A DNA stretch of 6,853 bases from Prevotella sp. Its GTDB lineage: Bacteria > Bacteroidota > Bacteroidia > Bacteroidales > Bacteroidaceae. The stretch spans positions 1 through 6,853 of the forward strand of contig JAEENF010000024.1 of the NCBI GenBank assembly GCA_016283605.1, read 5' to 3'. Position numbers and translations under genes: made by a program. Positions 1 to 5,697 of the stretch are shown here, piece by piece (positions within the stretch are counted from its first letter, which is position 1; each line of letters opens with the position of its first letter). The notes under the pieces were generated by a model, which ran no database searches, was not told where the DNA came from, and saw only the letters and a program-made list of their open reading frames with translations.

Positions 1-269
1 TCACTGATTCTAGAAGGACTGACTCCAATCTCTGTGGCCAACTGCTTCTGGCTCATATTCTTCTCGTCCAAGGAAAGCTGTATCAACTGGGCTACGGTAG
101 GTTTACCTATGGGATAATGTTCTTTCTCATAGTCAATGACAACATCCGACATCATTGTCAACTCCACGGCATTACGGTCGTTGGCAGGCGTGTTGTCATC
201 CACCATCGGCAACAGTTCCTCTATTCGTGCCAATGCGAACTCGTATTGTTCCTTAGTAATCTTTGCCAT
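1..269 (-). CDS. higA: HigA-type antitoxin with XRE helix-turn-helix, 3'-truncated by the window edge
   Basis: Probable antitoxin of a type II toxin-antitoxin pair: it should bind and neutralise the toxin encoded just upstream and repress their shared promoter (family knowledge). The 89 visible residues begin MAKITKEQYEFALARIEELL. An acidic N-terminal helical part (about 1-55) precedes the start of an XRE/HTH_3 domain (about 58-89), in which the segment NMSQKQLATEIGVSPSRIS is the classic helix-turn-helix 'S..ELA...GVS.S.IS' pattern. The end of the domain and the stop codon lie beyond position 1. The start at 269 is fixed by a near-perfect Shine-Dalgarno 6 bases upstream. It follows the toxin stop by 17 bp, the toxin-first order typical of higBA. 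The partner and fold are clear; the exact antitoxin subfamily is less sure because the gene is incomplete. Confidence 0.85.
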   Translation of the reverse strand, partial: MAKITKEQYEFALARIEELLPMVDDNTPANDRNAVELTMMSDVVIDYEKEHYPIGKPTVAQLIQLSLDEKNMSQKQLATEIGVSPSRIS

Positions 270-275
270 ATCTGT

Positions 276-284
276 ACCTCCTTT
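276..284 (-). promoter_or_regulatory. Unusually strong ribosome binding site of the antitoxin
   Basis: Read on the minus strand this is AAAGGAGGT, ending 6 bases before the antitoxin ATG. It is a full-length match to the canonical anti-Shine-Dalgarno sequence. Bacteroidota genes generally lack such sites and none of the other starts in this window has one, so it stands out. It decides the antitoxin start and suggests antitoxin translation is favoured over toxin translation from the same mRNA (inference). Confidence 0.8.
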
Positions 285-286
285 TA

Positions 287-586
287 TTATATCGTTGAAA
301 CATCTATCTTATCATATTCACTATGAGTACCCACAAATCGGATGAAGATATGCCCGATTGTGAACTTTACGACCACAACAAGTCGATATTTGTTGCCTCT
401 TATGTCAAAGACATAATGTTGATTCCCAACGTAGTCTGTTGTGGGGAAGTCTGCCTTTATATCCGATAGGTTCTTCCACTCTGCCTTTTCTGCGATGTTA
501 TACCATCGTTCAAGTGCAGCCTGAGCGTCTCCATGTCCTTCTGAACTATAGAACTCAACTAATCGCCTATGTGATACTATCCTCAT
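287..586 (-). CDS. higB: HigB-type mRNA-interferase toxin
   Basis: A 99-residue toxin of the HigB family (RelE-like fold; family members cleave mRNA, often ribosome-dependently). The sequence carries the family pattern along its whole length: the MRIVS...LVEF start, then a middle segment ALERWYNIAEKAEWKNLSDI, then FPTTDYV, the central NKYRLVVVVKF strand and the C-terminal IFIRFVGTHSEYDKID. Length is normal for the family. The ATG at 586 is the first Met after the promoter and gives the standard N-terminus; there is no Shine-Dalgarno and almost no leader. The antitoxin gene follows after 17 bp, so the two form a higBA operon. The gene appears intact, with no frameshift. The name HigB rests on similarity and on toxin-antitoxin order; activity is inferred. 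Confidence 0.88.
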   Translation of the reverse strand: MRIVSHRRLVEFYSSEGHGDAQAALERWYNIAEKAEWKNLSDIKADFPTTDYVGNQHYVFDIRGNKYRLVVVVKFTIGHIFIRFVGTHSEYDKIDVSTI

Positions 587-594
587 ATTGGGTG

Positions 595-625
595 CAAATT
601 TATGAAATAATTTTGAAATTCAAAA
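595..625 (-). promoter_or_regulatory. Bacteroidota-type promoter of the higBA operon
   Basis: On the minus strand, TTTTG (621-625) is followed after 18 bases by TAAATTTG (595-602). This fits the Bacteroidota primary-sigma consensus TTTG-N19-TAnnTTTG. The -7 element ends only 8 bases before the toxin ATG at 586, so the transcript should be leaderless or nearly so. A long A-rich tract lies upstream on this strand (about 628-662) and may act as an UP-like element (inference). Confidence 0.7.
611..625. promoter_or_regulatory. 15-bp palindrome in the higBA promoter, candidate HigA operator
   Basis: TTTTGAA-A-TTCAAAA is a perfect inverted repeat of two 7-base arms around one base. It covers the -33 element and half of the promoter spacer, where a bound dimeric XRE antitoxin would block RNA polymerase. 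Autoregulation by the antitoxin or toxin-antitoxin complex is the rule in this family. That this particular palindrome is the binding site is an inference. Confidence 0.55.
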
Positions 626-674
626 GAATATCTCTCATTTTTTTTGTTTTTTAGGATTTTTTCCTTCAATTTTC

Positions 675-705
675 TTTGTTATCTTGTGATTATTGATTAT
701 CTTTG
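675..705 (+). promoter_or_regulatory. Consensus Bacteroidota promoter, divergent from higBA
   Basis: TTTG (675-678), exactly 19 bases, then TATCTTTG (698-705) matches the Bacteroidota promoter consensus TTTG-N19-TAnnTTTG at every specified position. Transcription should start near 710-712 and run rightwards into the small reading frame at 768. A small hairpin, CTCTTC-tgagc-GAAGAG (736-752), lies in the predicted leader. The spacing and completeness of the match make this the best-supported promoter in the window. Confidence 0.75.
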
Positions 706-767
706 CGGCGCAATAGTGCAGAACAGATGATGATACTCTTCTGAGCGAAGAGCGAGTTTACAAAACA

Positions 768-947
768 ATGGAAACGAACATTGTGAGAAAGTATGATTAT
801 ACGCTCGAGAATGGGGTTGTCACGAAGATGGTAGTGAATTCATCGTCCAAGATGACAATTGGAGACAACACGAAAGAAGTCCAAGCTCATGGGGACAGTC
901 CCGTGACTCAAAGAAAAAGGAGCATCCCAAACGGGGTGCTCCTTTAA
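768..947 (+). CDS. Possible 59-residue protein of unknown function (or non-coding transcript)
   Basis: An open frame from ATG 768 to TAA 945-947 encodes 59 residues, beginning METNIVRKYDYTLENGVVTK. I do not recognise it. It is hydrophilic, with no membrane segment, signal peptide or cysteine. In its favour is the consensus promoter 63 bp upstream and an A-rich stretch before the ATG, common at Bacteroidota starts. Against it, there is no Shine-Dalgarno, and the last ~11 codons lie inside the terminator hairpin, an unusual place for conserved protein sequence. The promoter-to-hairpin interval (about 710-945) could equally be a ~235-nt small RNA. It is the only candidate gene in the 380-bp gap between the toxin and the isomerase. 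Confidence 0.35.
   Translation: METNIVRKYDYTLENGVVTKMVVNSSSKMTIGDNTKEVQAHGDSPVTQRKRSIPNGVLL
910..945 (-). terminator. Rho-independent terminator of the pectate lyase-isomerase operon
   Basis: A 13-bp stem (916-928 with 933-945; one G-T wobble) closes a 4-base loop. Read on the minus strand the hairpin is followed by TTTTTCTTT, a good U-tract. It begins 24 bases past the isomerase stop codon, exactly where the operon should end. On the plus strand the same hairpin is followed only by TTTAAT, so it may also stop the short rightward transcript, less efficiently. Confidence 0.88.
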
Positions 948-968
948 TATGTGGGAATATCCAGAACC

Positions 969-2393
969 TTATTCGTGAACGTAAAGGTTCCAGCCGAGGT
1001 AGGTCTCGATGGCCTCATTGAGGATGTCGACGACATCGGTGCGGCACATGGCCACATGGTGCTCGAAGCCGTTCTTGCAGATGTACTTCATCAGCTGCTG
1101 CAGGTTGTCGACCTTCGTCACAGCGATGCAGCCGTCCATGCCGTAGGGATCGTTGGTGATCTCTCCCTTGCCGAGATAGGCCTTGATACAGCCCTTGGGA
1201 TCGTCGGTGGAGATGCGGAAGAAGGTGAAGGGGCCTTCACTCACTTTCGCATAGACTGCACCGAAGGTGTTGATCTTACCGAGGGTACGACCGAGTACGC
1301 CGAGGGGACCGAGCTTCAGGTCGTCGTTGCCTACAAACTGACGGGGGAAGTTGCCGCAGTGGGTGCAGACGCATTTATTGCGGTCTTCGGCGAAGTTATT
1401 ATTCCAGTCGAGCAGGGCAGGGGCATTCTCTGAGGCGAGGGCGAGGGCATACATCGACACGGCTCCGGCGAGGTCGGTCTCGCAGGCAGCGGGGATGAGC
1501 TTGTCAGAAAGCATGGACATCGTGACACAGGCGGCACAACCGTAGTTCTGCTCGAGTGAGTCCCAGCACTGGATGGCGACGGCATGCACATCGTTGGCCT
1601 CAATCCAGTTCTCGACAGCCACACCGAACTTCGCCTGGAGGTTGAGCTTCTCACGATAGGCCTCAGGTACCTTGGCATAGTTCTGGATGCGACCGCACAT
1701 CTCCTGGAACTTCGGGTCGTCGTCGCTGATTTTCTCAGCAGCGAAGAGGATCTCGGAGAGGTCGGCAGGAACGACGGTGATACCACTGCGCTGGAGCAAC
1801 TTTTCGCTGGCGCGACAGGTGTTGAAGCCCAAAGGACGGGTGCCGATCTGCCCGATACGGCAGTGGCGCAGGCCATTGACTACACGACAAATGGCAGCGA
1901 ACTTCTTCAGATCCTGAGCCAGCAGCGGACTGTAGATGCTGTAGGTGTGCAGGGTGGTGTCGGTAAACGGGATGCCGTACTGATAGAGGTTGTTGCAGAC
2001 GGAGATCTTGCCACAGAAGGCATCACGACGGGAGTCGAGGTCGACCTTGTCGTTCTCGTCGTCGCAGGCCTGTACCATCACGGGGACGTTGAGGTCGGCA
2101 TCGCTGATGGCATTGATGATGCCGATCTCGTAGCCGAAGTTGGGCAGGGATACCACGATACCGTCGATCTCGTCGCGGTGCTCGCGGAACTGCTTGCTGA
2201 CCTTGAGGCCGTCCTCGCGGGTCTCGATGCTCGACGAACCGGTGGGGGTGGCGTCCTCAGGGAGGATGATGTATTCGTAACCTAACTCGTCCATTGTCTT
2301 GAGCAACTGCTTGCGGACATCCTTGGCGAGCTCTGAATTGAAATAGGCGCGGGTTCCGATGATCACGCCGAAACAGGTCTTTCCGTTCTTCAT
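969..2393 (-). CDS. L-fucose/L-arabinose isomerase-family sugar isomerase; candidate D-apiose isomerase
   Basis: A 474-residue cytoplasmic aldose-ketose isomerase of the metal-dependent FucI/AraA superfamily. Its N-terminal half has Rossmann-like strands (FGVIIGTRAYF at 8-18; DGIVVSLPNFG at 77-87). The C-terminal half carries the family core: CWDSLEQNYGCAACVTM (276-292), ACETD (303-307), LLDWNN (327-332), CTHCGNFP (343-350) and GFEHHVA (442-448). By analogy with FucI (Glu, Asp, His) and AraA, E305, D329 and H445/H446 are the likely metal ligands. It is about 115 residues shorter than E. coli FucI, so it is a divergent subgroup and the automatic label 'L-fucose isomerase' may mislead. It lies 4 bp after the kinase, last in the operon. 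With no aldolase nearby, the fucose/D-arabinose route is unlikely; conversion of D-apiose to D-apulose is the inferred reaction. Family assignment is strong, substrate moderate. Confidence 0.88.
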   Translation of the reverse strand: MKNGKTCFGVIIGTRAYFNSELAKDVRKQLLKTMDELGYEYIILPEDATPTGSSSIETREDGLKVSKQFREHRDEIDGIVVSLPNFGYEIGIINAISDADLNVPVMVQACDDENDKVDLDSRRDAFCGKISVCNNLYQYGIPFTDTTLHTYSIYSPLLAQDLKKFAAICRVVNGLRHCRIGQIGTRPLGFNTCRASEKLLQRSGITVVPADLSEILFAAEKISDDDPKFQEMCGRIQNYAKVPEAYREKLNLQAKFGVAVENWIEANDVHAVAIQCWDSLEQNYGCAACVTMSMLSDKLIPAACETDLAGAVSMYALALASENAPALLDWNNNFAEDRNKCVCTHCGNFPRQFVGNDDLKLGPLGVLGRTLGKINTFGAVYAKVSEGPFTFFRISTDDPKGCIKAYLGKGEITNDPYGMDGCIAVTKVDNLQQLMKYICKNGFEHHVAMCRTDVVDILNEAIETYLGWNLYVHE

Positions 2394-2397
2394 ATCT

Positions 2398-3930
2398 TTA
2401 ATTATTTATAAGTTGATGCATTGCATTCAGCCAACCCTCATACAGACGGGGATCGGCGGGGTGGGGACAATAGGTCTCCGTGACCTTGCGGAAGGCGACA
2501 ACATCGTCGAAGCACTTCCAGAGACCGCGGGCGAAGCCGTTCATAATGACGGCACCCAGGGCTGAGGCATCGTCGACCTCGGTACAGACGACTGGCGTCT
2601 GCAGCATGTCGGCCTGGAACTGCATGAGGAAATGGTTCTTCGTAGGACCGCCGTCGGCGGCGATCTCCTTCAGGCTGCCACCAGTGGCTTTGGCCATCAC
2701 ATCGACCAGATCACGGATCTGATAGGCGATGGACTCGAGGGCGGCACGCAGGAAATGTGCTTTCGTGGTGGCGAAGGTGAGTCCGAAGACGGCTCCCTTG
2801 ACACTGCTCTGCCACCAAGGGGCCCCGAGGCCCGAGAAGGCAGGGACGATATAGACGCCGCCATTGTCGGCCACACTCGTGGCGAGTGCTTCCATCTCCG
2901 AGGGATGACCCACCAACTGCAACTGATCGGCAATCCATTTCAGAGTGGCACCTGTGCTGTAGATGTTACCCTCGAAACCGTAGTAGGTCTTGCCGAAGGC
3001 CGAGAAGCCCACGGAGGTCACGAGACCCTCGGGAGCAGCCTTAGGCTCCTCGCCGATGTTCACCATCACACTCGAGCCTGTGCCGTAAGTGACTTTACCA
3101 GAGCCCTGCGTGAAGCACATCTGACCCACCAAGGCACCGTGGGAGTCGCCTAAGACGCCGGCGATGAGGATGGGCTCGGCGAAGAGACCCTCAACAGTGG
3201 TCTCACCATAGACGGCATCGCAGGGCTTCAACTCAGGCATCATCGAACGCGGGATGTCGAAGAGCCGGAGCAGGTCGTCGTCCCAGTCGAGGGTGTGGAT
3301 ATTAAAGAGCATGGTACGCGAGGCGTTGGTATAATCGGTGGCGTGTACCTTACCACCGGTGAGTTTCCAGATGAGCCAGGTGTCGATGGTTCCCATCAGC
3401 AGATCGCCATTAATGGCTTGCTGACGTGCGTCCTCGACGTTATCCAGCAACCATTTTATACCCGATGCGGAGAAGTTGGGGTCGATGAGCAGACCGCTCT
3501 TCTGCATGACTATTTCTGCTTTGCCGTCAGCTCGTAGTTGACGACACAGTTCTGCACCACGAGTATCTTGCCATACGACAGCATTTGCAATAGGCTTGCC
3601 AGTGGCTTTGCTCCAAACGACAGCTGTTTCGCGCTGATTGGTTATGGCGAGGCTCCATTGACCATTGACCATTGACCATTGAACATTATTGGCTGTGCTG
3701 TCAGATGCGGAGCAATGGTCAATGGTCAATGGTGAATGGTCAATGAGTTGGCGGATGGCCTCTATCATGTTGTTGTAAATTTCCTCTGTGTCGTGCTCTA
3801 CCCAACCCGTTTGTGGATAATACTGCTTGTGGTCTACGTTGGTACGCGCCAGCAAATGGCATTCCTCGTCGAACAGCAATGCTTTCGTCGAGGATGTACT
3901 TTGGTCGATAGCTATAATGCGTTGTACCAT
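2398..3930 (-). CDS. aplK: Glycerol-kinase-like FGGY carbohydrate kinase; candidate D-apulose kinase
   Basis: ATP-dependent sugar kinase, 510 residues from ATG 3930. That start lies 4 bp after the preceding stop and gives the usual MVQRIIAIDQSTSSTKA opening. An ATG at 3951 would add 7 residues and overlap the upstream gene. Visible GlpK-like motifs are GWVEHD, TNQRE (97-101), NAVVWQD, GTIDTWLIWKLTGGK, DYTNASRTMLFNIHTLDWDD, catalytic D262 in the GD motif, TYGTG, GLGAPWW, the second FGGY signature (starting GAVFGL) and FLMQFQADML. Of the residues that hold glycerol in E. coli GlpK, Arg, Glu, Trp and Asp are kept (R100, E101, W120, D262), but Tyr135 is Asn (N152), Gln246 is Ser (S263) and Phe270 is Ser (S287). 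Glycerol is therefore an unlikely substrate. Residues ~62-92 are encoded by an inverted heptamer repeat and add ~18 residues. Phosphorylation of D-apulose to apulose 4-phosphate is inferred from the operon, and the symbol is tentative. Confidence 0.85.
   Translation of the reverse strand: MVQRIIAIDQSTSSTKALLFDEECHLLARTNVDHKQYYPQTGWVEHDTEEIYNNMIEAIRQLIDHSPLTIDHCSASDSTANNVQWSMVNGQWSLAITNQRETAVVWSKATGKPIANAVVWQDTRGAELCRQLRADGKAEIVMQKSGLLIDPNFSASGIKWLLDNVEDARQQAINGDLLMGTIDTWLIWKLTGGKVHATDYTNASRTMLFNIHTLDWDDDLLRLFDIPRSMMPELKPCDAVYGETTVEGLFAEPILIAGVLGDSHGALVGQMCFTQGSGKVTYGTGSSVMVNIGEEPKAAPEGLVTSVGFSAFGKTYYGFEGNIYSTGATLKWIADQLQLVGHPSEMEALATSVADNGGVYIVPAFSGLGAPWWQSSVKGAVFGLTFATTKAHFLRAALESIAYQIRDLVDVMAKATGGSLKEIAADGGPTKNHFLMQFQADMLQTPVVCTEVDDASALGAVIMNGFARGLWKCFDDVVAFRKVTETYCPHPADPRLYEGWLNAMHQLINN
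3653..3747. repeat. Inverted heptamer-repeat hairpin inside the kinase gene
   Basis: The left arm holds four perfect tandem copies of CCATTGA (3655-3682) and a decayed fifth. The right arm holds the reverse complement, five tandem TCAATGG-type units (3712-3746): two perfect and three with one change each. The arms pair over about 33 bp with a couple of mismatches and a bulge, around a loop of about 26 bases (3688-3713). The block is translated in frame as kinase residues ~62-92. It lies between the helix after GWVEHD and the strand before TNQRE, where E. coli GlpK has a shorter connection. Because the unit is 7 bases, gain or loss of any number of copies not divisible by three would frameshift the kinase. 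Confidence 0.92.
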
Positions 3931-3934
3931 AGAC

Positions 3935-4858
3935 TTATTGAATGAAATCAAGCGTACTCTTTACGATTCCTTCTGCATCCATACCATAGTGATGGAAGAT
4001 TTCGGCGTTGGTGCCATGAACGACGTTCTCGTCAGGAATACCAATGATACGGACAGGAACGGGATTTTCGCTGATGGTCTCGCAAACCATAGCACCCAAA
4101 CCACCAAACTGTGAGTGCTCCTCGACAGTAACGATACGTCCAGTTTCACGGGCAGCCTTGCGGATAGCCTCCTCGTCGAATGGTTTGAGCCATGAGCAGT
4201 CGAGCACGCGGGCAGAGATGCCTTGTTCCTTCAGCTGGAGACCGGCCTGCCAAGCGTGGTAAACGGTTTCGCCGGTAGCCACGATGGTGACATCGCTGCC
4301 ATCGAGAATCTGAATGGCCTTGCCCACCTCAAAGGTGAAGTCGTCGTTCTCGTAAACATCAGGCACGGCAGCACGACCCACACGAACGTAGCACGGCTTA
4401 TTGAAATCAACCAAGAACTTTACCAGTTTCTTGGTAAAACGCCAATCTGAGGGCAGACAAACGGTCATGCCTGGGAAGGTACGCAGGGCTGCGATGTCGT
4501 GCAGCGAATGATGGGTAGCGCCCAGAGCACCGTAGGCCACACCGCCAGAGACACCTAGGATGGTGACGGGATTCTCAGAGTAGGCGAGGTCAACCTTCAC
4601 CTGTTCGAGGCTGCGGGCCACATAGAAACATGCGGGACCACAGCAAAAGACCTTCTTGCCGGAATGTGCCAATCCTGCTGAGATGCCCACAGCATCCTGT
4701 TCGGCAATGCCACACTCCACGAACTGCTCGGGCAGTGCAACGGCGTAGTCGCCTAAAGTCACAGAACCTCGGGCATCGGTGGTTACAGCAATGATATCTT
4801 TGTCCTCACGTGCCAGTTCCAGCAACGTGTCGGTAAATTGTTTTCTACATGCAATCAT
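3935..4858 (-). CDS. aptB: Transketolase, C-terminal (Pyr/C) subunit; candidate apulose-4-phosphate transketolase subunit B
   Basis: The 307-residue C-terminal half of a split thiamine-diphosphate transketolase, containing the pyrimidine-binding domain (about 1-165) and the transketolase C domain (about 180-305). The catalytic Glu that activates the cofactor is E53 in the ECGIAEQDAVGISAGLA segment. GATHHSLHDIAALR (113-126) and the C-domain stretch VTIVATGETVYHAW are also typical. Length is normal for split archaeal/bacterial-type subunits. Its ATG overlaps the stop of the N-terminal subunit gene by 4 bp (ATGA), implying translational coupling and equal stoichiometry in the heteromer. The kinase follows after 4 bp. 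Family and subunit role are firm. Apulose 4-phosphate as donor, giving dihydroxyacetone phosphate and xylulose 5-phosphate, is inferred from the neighbouring isomerase, kinase and pectinase. An ordinary pentose-phosphate or sulfosugar transketolase is the alternative. Confidence 0.9.
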   Translation of the reverse strand: MIACRKQFTDTLLELAREDKDIIAVTTDARGSVTLGDYAVALPEQFVECGIAEQDAVGISAGLAHSGKKVFCCGPACFYVARSLEQVKVDLAYSENPVTILGVSGGVAYGALGATHHSLHDIAALRTFPGMTVCLPSDWRFTKKLVKFLVDFNKPCYVRVGRAAVPDVYENDDFTFEVGKAIQILDGSDVTIVATGETVYHAWQAGLQLKEQGISARVLDCSWLKPFDEEAIRKAARETGRIVTVEEHSQFGGLGAMVCETISENPVPVRIIGIPDENVVHGTNAEIFHHYGMDAEGIVKSTLDFIQ

Positions 4859-5688
4859 TTCTCTAAACTTTTGATCCTTTCTTCAATTTCTTTCACGGCA
4901 GCGATGCACTGTTCTTCGTTGAGCACACCGTGATGCCACTTCGCGATGCCTTCCATGAAACTTACGCCCTTGCCCTTGGTGGTCTCAGAGATGAGAAGGT
5001 GGGGCTTCTTGTTGGTGTAGTCGATAGCGTGGAAGGTGTTAAGGATGCTCTCCATATCGTCGCCGTTCATGGTGATGACGTCCCAGCCAAAGGCACTCCA
5101 ACGCTCACGGATGCTGTCGATGGGCATCACATCCTCCGTATTGCCGGAGATCTGCAGGTGGTTGCGGTCGATGATGGCCACAAGGTTGTCGAGATGATAC
5201 TTACCGGCTGCCATCGCTGCCTCGTAGATCGAACCCTCGCCTTGTTCACCGTCGCCCATGAGCACGTAGGTCTTCCAGTCCTTCTTGTCCATCTTGGCGG
5301 CGATGGCCATACCCGTACCGATGCTCAGGCCGTGACCTAAGGCACCGCTGTTCACCTCAATGCCGGAAACCTCGATGGTGGGGTGTCCGCTGAGGATGCT
5401 GCCAAACTGTCCGAGGGTGTCGAGTACCTCGGGCTTGAGGAATCCCTTGGCCTCGAGGGTGACGTAGAGCGCCTCCACACAGTGTCCCTTCGAGAGCACG
5501 AAACGGTCGCGGTCAGCAGCCTTGGGCTCCTGGGGGTTCAGGTTTTTCATGACGTCGAAATAGAGGGCCGTCATCACGTTCAGGCACGACAGATCGCCAC
5601 CAATGTGGCCGGCCTTGGCCCTGTAGACGACCTCGACGAGTCGTTTGCGGTTCTTCTCCGCTAAAAGTGTCAGTTCTTTTGTTGTCAT
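4855..5688 (-). CDS. aptA: Transketolase, N-terminal (PP) subunit; candidate apulose-4-phosphate transketolase subunit A
   Basis: The 277-residue N-terminal half of the split transketolase, which binds the diphosphate of thiamine diphosphate and Mg2+. The conserved histidine motifs are all present: AGHIGG (26-31), LSKGH (65-69), SGHP (100-103) and GALGHG (115-120). The cofactor motif GDG (145-147) ends in N176 of DRN, about 28 residues later, within the normal range. WHHGVLNE (near 251-258) is the usual end of the domain. The subunit is complete and of standard length. It begins 10 bases after the pectate lyase stop and overlaps the partner subunit by 4 bp. No active-site residue appears to be missing. 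Transketolase identity is certain; the specific substrate is inferred from the operon. Confidence 0.92.
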   Translation of the reverse strand: MTTKELTLLAEKNRKRLVEVVYRAKAGHIGGDLSCLNVMTALYFDVMKNLNPQEPKAADRDRFVLSKGHCVEALYVTLEAKGFLKPEVLDTLGQFGSILSGHPTIEVSGIEVNSGALGHGLSIGTGMAIAAKMDKKDWKTYVLMGDGEQGEGSIYEAAMAAGKYHLDNLVAIIDRNHLQISGNTEDVMPIDSIRERWSAFGWDVITMNGDDMESILNTFHAIDYTNKKPHLLISETTKGKGVSFMEGIAKWHHGVLNEEQCIAAVKEIEERIKSLEK

Positions 5689-5697
5689 AATGCCTTG

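Noticed and set aside
1584..2285. A 233-codon plus-strand open frame antisense to the isomerase gene, and similar ones at 951-1433, 2632-3153 and 4930-5340
   Set aside because: They are mirror frames of strongly codon-biased, well-recognised minus-strand genes. Their translations are low-complexity (V, G, D, L rich), match no family I know, and lack promoters or plausible starts.
3653..3747. CRISPR array or an insertion-sequence end
   Set aside because: Units are 7 bp in direct tandem without spacers, the two arms are inverted, and there is no transposase or target-site duplication. This is a short tandem repeat hairpin.
3928..3951. ATG 3951 as the kinase start
   Set aside because: It would overlap the transketolase C gene by 17 bp and add seven residues not found in the family. 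ATG 3930 gives the standard N-terminus with a 4-bp gap.
4855..5688. Split transketolase as a broken gene (frameshifted full-length transketolase)
   Set aside because: Both halves are complete at domain borders, have their own starts and overlap by ATGA. Two-gene transketolases are a normal family form.
3935..5688. Sulfoquinovose (sulfo-transketolase) pathway
   Set aside because: That pathway also uses a split transketolase, but here there is no sulfosugar isomerase, sulfoquinovosidase or sulfolactaldehyde enzyme. An FGGY kinase and a pectate lyase are present instead.
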